64,000 nucleotides of DNA from Brachypterus glaber (lineage: Eukaryota; Arthropoda; Insecta; Coleoptera; Kateretidae), in NCBI GenBank assembly GCA_958510825.1, contig OY294048.1:17997589-18061588 (forward strand), given 5' to 3'. This document shows, one piece after another, positions 54,175 to 64,000 of this stretch; within the stretch, counting starts at the first letter, position 1, and every line of letters starts with the position of its first letter. The translations under genes were made by a program, and so were the position numbers. A model generated the notes under the pieces. That model saw nothing but the letters and a program-made list of their open reading frames with translations. It did no database searches and was not told the origin of the DNA.

Positions 54175-55674
54175 CACTGTGCACCTCTGAGGGGTGTTTT
54201 CCGAACTTGCGGCGGACTTTCTTATTTATGTAGTAACCAACGATTTAGGGCCAAAAATTAAAAAGATCTATCGGTTAGTTTTTTTTTATTTAGATTTTTT
54301 TATAAAAATATGTCTATATCTCAGCTATTTCTAATTATAACAAGAATATGATTAAAAATAGAATCAAGACTGCTTAATTTTCTACAAAAAAAGTAAATAC
54401 CATTTTTTTATATCTTTTACCGTTTTGTCACAATACGTGATTAAAGTCTGAAGTAAAACAAAAAAGTATAAATTCATCTTCCTATTTATAAAAATTGTCT
54501 AGGGAGGCTTATTTTACTGTGAAACGTCAAATTACCTTAAAACACATTATTTCTTTTAATTAAGGTGGCTTCTAGCAAAATTTAAAAACTGACGTAAAGT
54601 TGTTTATTTTTTTATGATTGTTTTCAATGTTAAGATTTAATGTATTTTTGTAAGAAAGAAGTTTTTTAAATAAAAATTAATTTAGATAATCATGAAACTA
54701 ATCGAAAATTATTGTGCGTTGTTTGCTTTACAAACATCAAAACCATTAAGCCAATTCCAAGTACATTATTTTGTAAAAAGTAATTTTGATGTCCGTAAAT
54801 AATTATTTTATTTTAGTTTTTAAAGTAAAAAAGTTAAAAATTTACTTAATTACTTTTTTTATGCATAGGTAATAATTTTTTATTTATTTATTAATAAATT
54901 TATTTATTTAGTGGCAGGTTTTTATGCAACAGTGTCATGGAGAGCCCCAACAAACATGCTTTTGGACATTTGGATATCATCATCATCATCATGGTTACTA
55001 ATAAAAAAAATAGGTTATGATGACCTAATTTTTTTATTAGTAACCAAAATAATGTACATGGAACTGGTTTAATGTTTTTGATTATTGTAAAACAAACAGT
55101 ATACAATATTTTTTTATTTGTTTCATGATTATCTAAATTCATTTTTATTTAAAAAACTACTTTCTTACAAAAATACATTAAATCTTAACATTGAAAACTA
55201 TCTATCATAAAAAATAATAAACGTCAATTTTAAATTTTTCCACAAGCCACCTTGATTAAAAGAAATAATGTGTTTAAATGCAATTTGACATTTTACAGTA
55301 AATTAAGCCTTCCTAGATAATTTTTAATAAATGTAAAAATTTATACTTTTTTGTTTTACTTCAAACTTTAATCACGTATTGTGACAAAACGGCAAAAGAT
55401 ATAAAAAAATGGTATTTACTTTTTTTGTAGAAAATTAAGCAGTCTTTATTTTATTTTTGATAATATTTTTATTATAATTAGAAATAGCTGAGATATAGCC
55501 AAATAATTAAATAGATGCAGATTTTTATAAAAAAAATCTAAATTAAAAAAAAACTAACCGATAGATTTTTTAATTTTGCTCTAGATTCGTTAGTTACTAC
55601 ATAAATAACAAGAATATAAAGAAAAACTAAAGTTCGCCGCAAGTTCGGAAAACACCCCTCAGAAGTGCACCGTG
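54175..55674. mobile_element. 1.5-kb long palindrome with CAC-x-GTG ends
   Basis: Ends CACTGTGCACCTCTGAGGGG and the complement of CACGGTGCACTTCTGAGGGG. The two halves remain complementary almost to the centre near 54990 (GGTTACTAATAAAAAAA and complement). Terminal CAC-x-GTG recalls Transib ends, but the 5-bp flanks do not match each other. No protein is encoded. Confidence 0.65.
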
Positions 55675-55803
55675 AAAAGTTTTTACTTAAATTTTTAATT
55701 GTCACGAATAGGGGTAAATCCATGGTAACTACGTTACAGCCCCAAAAAAATGTCACTTTCTTTTAAAAATTTTAAGCCTGCATTACATTTTGATCTTAAG
55801 TAG

Positions 55804-56370
55804 TCTTTCTACCTTAGAAATTATAAACATAATCTTTTTTTAAACATTTTTTTTATATAGAAACATAAAACATATCATTATGAAATTTTGTAGGTATGTT
55901 TATTCATATTCAAAGAATACAAATAAAATTTCTTTAGATTTTTAAAGTGCCATTTTCTGGCCATATTTTTTTTTTGAAAAAAACATCAAAAAACGGTGGT
56001 CGCCATAATTTCAGACTTTCCAGACTAAAAAAAAAACAAAAAGGAATATTATTCAGCATTGAAGTCGCTATAGCCCTATCTATAAGAAAAAAATTTGACC
56101 AAAAAATAACAAAATGGCCGACGTTTTTTTTGAAAATCTTGCAAATTTTTTGAAGAACCTCAGCCATTTTGTCATTTTTTAGCCCAACATTTTTTTTCTA
56201 ACAAAAAGTCCAAACGAAATATGGCCAGAAAATGGCACTTTGAAAATCCAAAGAAGTTTGATTTGTATTCTTTGAATATGAATAAACGTACCTACAAAAT
56301 GTCACTATGTTTCTATGTAAAAAAAAATGTTTTAATAAAGATTCTTTTTAAAATTTCTAAGGTAGAAAGA
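55804..56370. repeat. 567-bp foldback element
   Basis: Arms run from CTTTCTACCTTAGAAATTAT to its complement. GTGCCATTTTCTGGCCATAT and its complement flank the centre. The overlapping frames on both strands at 55934-56167 are a consequence of the palindrome. Confidence 0.7.
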
Positions 56371-57261
56371 ACCCTTACCGTTACTACTCATAATAACATA
56401 ATATCTCATTATTATTAGTATTAGGCTGTAGGTAAAAAATTATTCTTTCAGAGAGAATCTCCGCTAAGGTACATACCGTTATATTGTTTGAGGTCATGTT
56501 ACATGACCCAAATGAATATTAGTCTTAATTTTGGGGGTGGACATAAATAAAATTCACCCGGTAGGTATGTATATTATACATTTATTTCATTTTATTTATT
56601 TTATTCATATCATTGTAAATCATTAAAAAAGCCACGGCCCTACTTTATTACGGAAAGTACACAACATGTTAAATATATTCGAATATAACATAAAATTTTC
56701 AGCACATTTATCAATTCGTACAAATACCATGTGCCAGTGAAGCAGCGTAGCTTGGTGCATAGCAATAAATCGTAATTAAAAGTAAATTACTTTAGTCAAT
56801 ACATAAATTTTACTTGGCACGTACATAAGATTCCTTAAGAATGTTTGTTTGTCGATTTAACAAACTGGGGCTGCTTTATATAAACACCAAATCTATAGTA
56901 GTCAGAAACAGCATATATAAAAATTGATGCTAACGTTAAGTTATGTATGTTCTAGAACATACTGTGTAAAATTTCATAACAAATCATGCAAAATAAAATG
57001 TTACAGTAGAAATTTAATTTTTCATAAACCCTAGTTAGTGCCTTTAAGTGAGGTTTTATTTTAAGTATAAGAGTGGAGACATAAAAAAAAATTTCATATT
57101 CTCCAATTGGGATTAATCATATTTTCTCCATTCTGTTATTACAAATGGAGTTTTAAGTAAATGGATCACATTTTCTTTTAACGTACGTATTATATGCACA
57201 AAAAGCGGGAATTGACAGTTCCCAATTTATGACATGTTTAATATTTTTTCGTTGTGTAAAT
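56371..57261. other. no recognisable feature
   Basis: AT-rich, no frames or repeats of note. Confidence 0.4.
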
Positions 57262-58237
57262 ATATCGTCTTGTAAATTTCAGGACGTCGTATCTCAAAAA
57301 AGACAACTTTACAGGAATGAGAAATAACTCTTTTTCGCATTATTTATAGGTTGAAAATGTACTTTTTTAATATAAACTTAATATATTTTTAATGATTAAC
57401 TTACCTTAAATCATTTTATTGTGTATAAAATAAATAAATATAAATAAAAACCTAATGTTTATAGATACGACATTTTGATGCTCAAAATTAATAAATCTTT
57501 TTTAAGATACGAGCTTTGAAATATTATTAGCGGAACGCACCTCTTGCATCGCATGCGCAGTGTTATTCAAACTGTCATTTTGCCAAGGTTGATTCAAACA
57601 GCTATCAGCTGATCGGTGGATTCATAGAACAAAATAAAGAATTGTATTAAGAATAATTATTTCAAACTTATTGGTGTTAATACTGTTTCTTTAACACCTT
57701 ACTGTTTCTTTAACACCTAAGTATTCTATGAATTTAATTGTTTTACCATTATTTATGTGAAAAATCTGTGTAAGAAATGAGTGTGAATTTTGTACTGCAA
57801 AAACGACTAGGTATTATAAGGAAGACGCAAGCTGTAATTTTACGAAGGTTTACCTGGGATATTGAATAAAAAAACAACTTTTTATTCATAAATTGGCAGA
57901 TGAGTTTTATGATGAGTAAAATTTTAACTTTAAACATTTAAACTACTTCACAAATTTTTATAACATGGGCATAAGATGTCAAAAAAGCGTCGCCGTATGC
58001 AAAAGGTGCGTTCCAAGTCAGTTAACTAGATTTAAGAGATACGAGGTTTTAAAATTTATTAATCTGTAATCATCTAAGATACGACGTTACTATTTTGCTT
58101 ATATTTTTGTTATTTAAAAAAAATAGCAGGTGAAACTTATTTTTTAGATGTAAATTAATAATATAAAGCGTTTAAATCCAAAATCTCAAAATCGAAAAAA
58201 ATTGAGATAGGACGTCCTGAAATTTACAAGACGATAT
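57262..58237. repeat. 1-kb element with ATATCGTCTTGTAAATTTCA ends
   Basis: Short inverted ends (about 30 bp, extending through GGACGTC and CTATCTCAA-like sequence). The interior contains no frame. Confidence 0.55.
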
Positions 58238-58487
58238 GTTATTTGTAAGAGGTTAGAATAACTTGACGTTTGTCACTTTGAAATTAAAAGGTTAGATTAC
58301 AATCAATAGAATCGATCCATTCAGCGGCAGTTTTGGAGTGACTCTTATAAAATTTATGAAAATTTTAAGAGTTCTGGAAATTTAATCTCACTATTAGTAT
58401 CTAAATGAAATAAATCTTTTTTGAGAAAACTAAGTTAGGTATAATATACCTATTATGTATTTAAATCAAATTAATTTGTTACATATA

Positions 58488-59967
58488 CAGGGTGTATCAG
58501 AACTCACGTTAAAAAAATTACATATGTACTTATACAGCAATAAAAAGAAATTGAGCAAAATTTCAGAGGGGGGTGTATGTATGAAATTTTGAGATAAGAA
58601 CGTTTTGTTTCCACCAATCCCAGAAGCTGGTACAATTACCTATAATAGTGGGTAAATCGCCCAATTGGTTTCTATGGAAACATACCAGTAGTTAAAGGTA
58701 TGCATTTTGAAAGTTTGATGAGAATGTCAAATTGAAATTTTTCATATGACAATTTGTCTAAAATATTTTTTAAGATGAAAAGTATTATATTACTGAAAGA
58801 TTATGGATTTTTTAACTTTATTGTAATAATTTTGTAAAGTTAAGTATTTTTTCTTTGTTGTAATCCTATTTTAATTTTTAGGTCCAAATTAAGAACCGCT
58901 GAATAATTAAAATTAAAATTTTTACATGTGCACATATACTGCAATGGAAAATTTACTATTTAAAATATATATCGACAGATAAATGTTTAAAATGCCCCTC
59001 AATCCATACCATTAAAAAAAGTAGAAAACCAATATACCAAATTGTAGTTTAATGAGTTTTTTTAGGTTTTTTTTTATATAATAGGTAGGATTATTATTAA
59101 TAAAATTTAAATATAAATAATAAATCACTTAAGAAACGTGTTGTTTAATAGTTTATTTCGTTACAATTATTAAAAAAAGTTCAAACTAAGTAAATAAATA
59201 TCATACTAATAAATAAATTAATATTAAATCAATAATCAATAATGTTTTAATCTTGTCAATTAGTTATCTTTATTTACAGAATACAAGTCTTAAAAGGCCG
59301 ATCTGTAACAGTTTGGCCAACAAGAAACTATCCTTGTTGCTCATTTTCAATCAGTAATAGGGATTCCACACTATAATAGTTAAATTGTCTTCTTCTTTCA
59401 ACCAGTAAATTTTAACATTTAAACCAATCTTTTTTCTTTTTATGTAAGTCCCATTTTAATTCTTTACTTTTTTCTTAATAAGATAAAAGAAATATTTCCT
59501 TAAATAGTATCCTATTTAAGGAATTTATGTAAAACTTTCAATTATTCAACCGTTCTAAATTAAGACCTAAAATTGAAATTAGGATTATAACAAAGAAAAA
59601 CACTTAAGAAATTTAAAAAACTGTTACAATAAAGTTAAAAAATCTATAATCTTCCAGTAATATAACAGTTTACATCTTAAAAAATATTTTTGACAAATTG
59701 TCATATGAAAAATTTCAATTTGAAATTGTCATATGAAAAAACTTTCAAAATGCATACCTTCAGCTACTGGTATGTTTCCATAGAAACCAAATGGGCGATT
59801 TATCCACTTTTATAGGTAATTGTAACAGCTTCTGGGATTGGTGGAAACAAAACGTTCTTATCTCAAAATTTCATACATACACCCCCCTCTCAAATTTTGC
59901 TCAATTTCTTTTTATTGCTGTATAAGTACCTATGTAATTTTTTTAACGTGAGTTCTGATACACCTTG
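58488..59967. mobile_element. 1.48-kb foldback transposon, TA-flanked
   Basis: TA on both sides, ends CAGGGTGTATCAGAACTCAC and the complement of CAAGGTGTATCAGAACTCAC. Arms are hundreds of bases long: GATTGGTGGAAACAAAACGT, ACATACCAGTAG and TTAGGTCCAAATTAAGA all recur in complement. No protein is encoded. Confidence 0.75.
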
Positions 59968-60974
59968 TATATTATATTTAAGAATATGTATATTATTTAA
60001 ACTTATTACGTTTCTTAGTTCCAAATATATATTTAAATACATTTATTAGGTTTTGGCTGATACCAATAAGCTCATGTTAAGGTATGGCTCCCATTTTGAA
60101 AAATACATTAGAGCTGGTGCAATATCTCATGACAGTTCAGCCTTTAGTGCGTATTAACATAACTCCATCCTGTCCCATCTTAGAAACATTTTAACTTTCC
60201 CCGAAAAAAGTCTTGCGTTGGTTTAGATGAATTCTATCATTGACACAGTAAATTTTGAATTATTTAAGATTAACAGTTCAAACCAATCGTTTAAAACGAA
60301 TGATTGTTGTCCTACATTAAAAACTGTATTTGCTAAGCTTGCTGCTAATTTAATAGAAGGATTTCTAGATATTAAACCTATAGATATTTATGCGAAATTT
60401 TCATGAGGGTGCAAATTTAATTTTAAACACAATGCTTTGGAAACTTGTTTCATTTTTCAAGACGAAATTTGTACTATAAGGTATTACATAACTTTGATCA
60501 TGGTTTTCGGTAATTCATACTTAGATATTTTACTACACCATGGTAAATTTTACTTCATCCCACTATTTTTGTTGGTTGGGTAATTTTCTTCATTTTATCC
60601 CCAATTTTCTTCATTGTTTTATAAAGAATCAATACATATTTAGTTTTTTCAGAATACAAGTTATATTTTACTATGATTTTTTATTTAAAAATGTATAACC
60701 AGCAATTTTTCAAGACATTTTCTATCATTATTTTGATCGACAAGTGACATATATACAAATAGTTGTCAGTGACAAAAAATCTAAATTTACAAAATAACAA
60801 ATATCAATTCCTGCTTTTTGTGCACTTAATAGTATAGCAACATTTAAAAACTATTTTCTTTGAAAATATGAGCTCAGGTAATTTGTGATATATAATGTCA
60901 AAATATACACTGATTTTTTAAATTACACAAGACAAGGTAAGACATAAAATCTTGATTCTCGTGAAAAGTCTCTA
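59968..60974. other. no confident gene; one short frame
   Basis: 60228-60407 is open from an ATG for 59 codons (core PTLKTVFAKLAANLIEGFLD) with less biased composition, and the next frame continues coding-like. It could be a relic of an unidentified gene or transposon. Confidence 0.25.
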
Positions 60975-61439
60975 CAGGGCGTATTTGAAATAGGGTCCGA
61001 AATTTAAGGGGTGATTCTAAATCATGAAATATGATGAAAAGTTCCTATAAATATATGCCTAAAAATGCGTGAAATTTCACGAAGTATATTTTTCTGGAAA
61101 ACGGTAATCCTACAGTATCACAACAAGAGTACCTTTTTTATGTATTTGGAACTGAGGAATCATGTTAATAATAATAATAATAAAAATAAAATTACAAAAA
61201 AAAGTTTGGGACAAAAAACTGATAAGGCCCCCCAGTTTAGCACACCTCTGGTTAAAATAAGTTGCATATCTTAAAGTGTTCTCAAATTATTAAATAAAAA
61301 CCGATATTTTTAGCCTTTCAAAGGGGCTTAGCTCCCTTACCAAGCATTTTTAGACATATGTTTATGGGAATTTTTGTCAATATTTTATGATTTAGAATCA
61401 CCCCTTTAAATTTCGGACCCTAGTTCAAATACACCGTTT
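60975..61439. repeat. 465-bp foldback element
   Basis: Inverted ends around GTATTTGAAATAGGGTCCGA and complement, with a subterminal GGGGTGATTCTAAATCATGA block. TA precedes the left end. It belongs with the loose group at 37790 and 43528. Confidence 0.6.
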
Positions 61440-61939
61440 ATAGCATGCTAGGTCTAGCATGCTATACACACGCTGTACACAGCGAGCTTGGACTAACTTT
61501 TAATCAGGGATGTAATCACTCTTAGTTTTATTTTATATATTGATTTTAGGACATCCCTTGATTATTTAAGGAGCAAAATGAAAAAATACTTGATAATTTT
61601 TAAGAAAATTTGATTTTCATTTGGTTTTATATTTTTTTCCGGGTATATTTTTATTACGGATATCGAAAGAGTTTTTTTTTCTACATTGTTTTTATTTTTA
61701 TTTGTTTCTAAGATCAAAAATGAAAAACTCATTTTTAATGAAGTCTGCCAATGTAACCTGTTGAGATATTTACAATAATTTAAAATTAGCTTAACCCATC
61801 TACAAATTTTAGAGTACACAATATAATATAAAATAAAGTTGGGATTGATAAGTTAGAGCCATCTTGTGGTAATATTCTAATATAAAATTTGTAGATGGCG
61901 TTAAGCTAATTCTAAATTATTTTAAATTTTTTAAATATA

Positions 61940-62190
61940 CACTGATAAAACAGTTTATTTGTGTCAACTAAATATTTGGTTGGATATGGCCAATTAAATT
62001 ATTTGGCTGTGACAAATAAATTTTATTTCTGTTTATTTAACAGAAATAAAATTTGTTCCCATTAATAAATCATTTTGAAATTTAAATATTTGTTTACATG
62101 AACTAAATATTTATTTGACTCAAATAAAATTTTTTACTCACAACCAAATAATTTAATTGGCCATATCCAAATAAGTTCTTTTTATCAGTG
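61940..62190. repeat. CACTGATAAAA MITE, copy 1
   Basis: Flanked by TA. Ends CACTGATAAAACAG and complement, with repeated CAAATAAA words. About 80 percent similar to copy 2. Confidence 0.75.
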
Positions 62191-62275
62191 TATCAACAGG
62201 TTAAAACGGCAGACTTTATTAAAAAATGAGTTACGCCAATTATGATTTTAAATATCTTAGAAACGAACGAAAATA

Positions 62276-62515
62276 CACTAATAAAACAGTTTATTTGTGT
62301 CAACTAAATATTTGGTTGGATATGGCTAATTAAATTATTTGTTTGTAACAAATAAATTTTATTTCTATCAAATAAACTATTTTGTTCCCATTAATAAATC
62401 ATTTTAAAATTTAAATATTTGTTTACATGAACTAAATATTTATTTGACTCAAATAAAATTTGTTACAACTAAATAATTTAATTCGTCATATCCAAATATA
62501 TCCTTTTCATCAGTG
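62276..62515. repeat. CACTGATAAAA MITE, copy 2
   Basis: Same orientation and internal order as 61940-62190 (CAACTAAATATTTGGTTGGA, then CCCATTAATAAATCATTTT). Flanked by TA. Confidence 0.75.
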
Positions 62516-62982
62516 TAAAAGAGAATATATTCTACAAAATTGCTCAAAAAGATAAACTCTTTCGATATCCTTAATAAAAATTAAACAGACTCTAAAAATA
62601 TATAAAAACAAATGAAAATAGAAATGTCTTGAAAAAAAGCGCTCTAATGATTTTTTTTCCTTTTGGTCCAAAAATAATCAGAGGATGTCCCTAAGGGCCA
62701 TTCCAGCCGTTTAAGGACATGGATAGTAATTTTTAAACATTACTGTATAAACTTAATTGATGTGAATAACTAAAGTAAAAACTATAATTTATTAATCCAA
62801 CATGATTTTTAATGAACGTAATATATAAGCTTAAATTTTATATATTTTTGTAGACATCGTTTTATTAGAGGATTTAGTGTTTTATAGTAGTATTTTTAGT
62901 TTTAAGTGATGGTAATGTTTTACAACCTAATATCGTTTTTTTTTAATTAGAAGAAAAGAACTGTTATTTTTGAAATAACATA

Positions 62983-63684
62983 CAGAGCAGTCCAAAAGTC
63001 ACCCCCCCCCCTCTTAACTTTTGAACCAGTTGAGATAACGACTTCAAATTTGGAACTTTTAAATAAGACAACTTAAACTATCTTTTAGCATACATTTAAT
63101 ACTTTCAGCTCTTAAAATGTGGGCAGGGGGGCATGGGGGCACATTTTTTTAAATAGAAAGGGGGTAGTGTGATACATCATTTTAAAGCTTATAAAATTTA
63201 ACTGTAATTTTTTTATTTTTTTTAAACATTTTTTTTTGGTTTAAAATAGGGTTGAAAATGGGTATTTTTGTCAAAATTTCTCAATTTTTTAAAAATGCCT
63301 AATTTCATAATGAAAAAAAGTAAATTATACTTTTAAACTAATTTTAGATGACATTAATAAAAATTAACAAAAAAAAAACTTAAAAATTTATTCTTTTAGC
63401 ACAAAAAACTGAAAAATCAAAACCTTGAAAAAGATGTTTAAAATTTTTTTAAATGTATGATTATATAGAGAATTTTAAAGGCTTTAAAATGATGTATCAC
63501 ACGACCCCCCTTTATATTTAAAAAAATTTTCCCCCATGCCCCCCTGCTCCCATTTTAAGAGATAAAAGTATCAAATATATGATTAAATATATTTTAAGTT
63601 GTCTTATTTAAGAGTTCTGAATTTGAAATCGATATCTCAACTCGTTCAAAAGTTAAGAGGGGGGGTGACTTTTGGACCGCACTG
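62983..63684. mobile_element. 702-bp foldback transposon, family CAGWGCGGTCC, copy 2
   Basis: TA on both sides. Ends and interior closely match 26545-27257 (GTGGGCAGGGGGGCATGGGG and complement). No protein is encoded. Confidence 0.75.
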
Positions 63685-64000
63685 TATATATTTATAGTTA
63701 TTATCCCTATTTAAAACTGTTTTTAAAGCTTTTTTTACTGAAGAAAAAAATGAAACACCCGAAACGAAAAAAGTTCAAAAAAATATTTTGTAGCCGATCA
63801 CTTAAAGCTTTTTTGGCAATATTTGGTGGAAGTCACTATATATATGGGCACTCCTAAAGATTGCAAAGTAGTCCGATTCCATTCACGATTTCGGTACTAA
63901 AACGGCATAAGATATTATGAAACACTCGAAATGCCAAATAAAATTATTTAGCTACTACCGCTTATTATTTAATTTAGACGTTGATATTACTTTTTTAGTG
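63685..64000. other. window edge with fragments of the GGCCATTCC MITE
   Basis: Contains GAAACACCCGAAACG near 63752 and GAAACACTCGAAATG near 63919, echoing the arms of 43000-43394. No gene. Confidence 0.35.

Larger units (their letters stand above)
61545..62694. repeat. 1.15-kb imperfect foldback hosting two MITEs
   Basis: Outer ends TTAGGACATCCC and the complement of TTAGGGACATCC. CTTTCGATATCC and GTTTCTAAGAT, among others, recur in complement. Two copies of a 245-bp MITE lie within. Confidence 0.6.

Noticed and set aside
55934..56167. Overlapping frames on both strands
   Set aside because: Produced by the palindromic foldback at 55804-56370.

Overview
This is AT-rich, repeat-dense nuclear DNA from an insect. 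A seven-transmembrane chemosensory (gustatory-type) receptor, short spliceosomal introns, mariner, pogo-like and Transib-like elements, and non-LTR retrotransposon fragments all point that way. A beetle is plausible, but the order cannot be fixed from sequence alone.

The dominant object is a complete 19.3-kb Polinton/Maverick (adintovirus-like) element at 5460-24805. It is flanked by a perfect 6-bp target duplication (CTGCCC) and sits inside the transposase gene of an older, decayed mariner (4540-5459 plus 24812-25131). The mariner is itself flanked by TA and inserted in an older repeat whose uninterrupted paralogue lies at 1724-2010. So three insertion layers can be read directly.

The Polinton has three blocks. 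The left arm (5460-10588) holds an asymmetric terminal repeat, a 137-bp satellite, a predicted membrane protein, a tRNA-derived SINE-like insertion and two or three small accessory genes, probably expressed from a spliced leader. The leftward block (10589-19215) encodes an unknown 207-aa protein, an integrase with a chromodomain-like tail, a coiled-coil fibre-like protein, a DUF8207-type protein, an unknown 149-aa protein, the double-jelly-roll major capsid protein, a tiny basic protein, a penton-like minor capsid protein, an adenain-like cysteine protease and a parvovirus-VP1-like phospholipase A2 protein. The rightward block (19326-24264) holds the packaging ATPase and a protein-primed type B DNA polymerase with two short introns. 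Nearly all frames are intact; the visible damage is at the protease start. Together these genes would integrate (integrase), replicate (PolB), build a capsid (major and minor capsid proteins, protease, basic and fibre-like proteins), package DNA (ATPase) and breach membranes (PLA2). That makes it a virus-like element rather than a plain transposon.

The remaining 40 kb (25.2-64 kb) is a mosaic of inverted-repeat (foldback/MITE) elements, many bounded by TA and CAG...CTG-like ends. It also contains a Transib-like element with a CGCCG target duplication, a pogo/Tigger deletion derivative, LINE fragments, a 200-bp assembly gap (31688-31887), one gustatory-receptor exon (34277-35269) and a broken paralogue. 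Large parts hold nothing recognisable.
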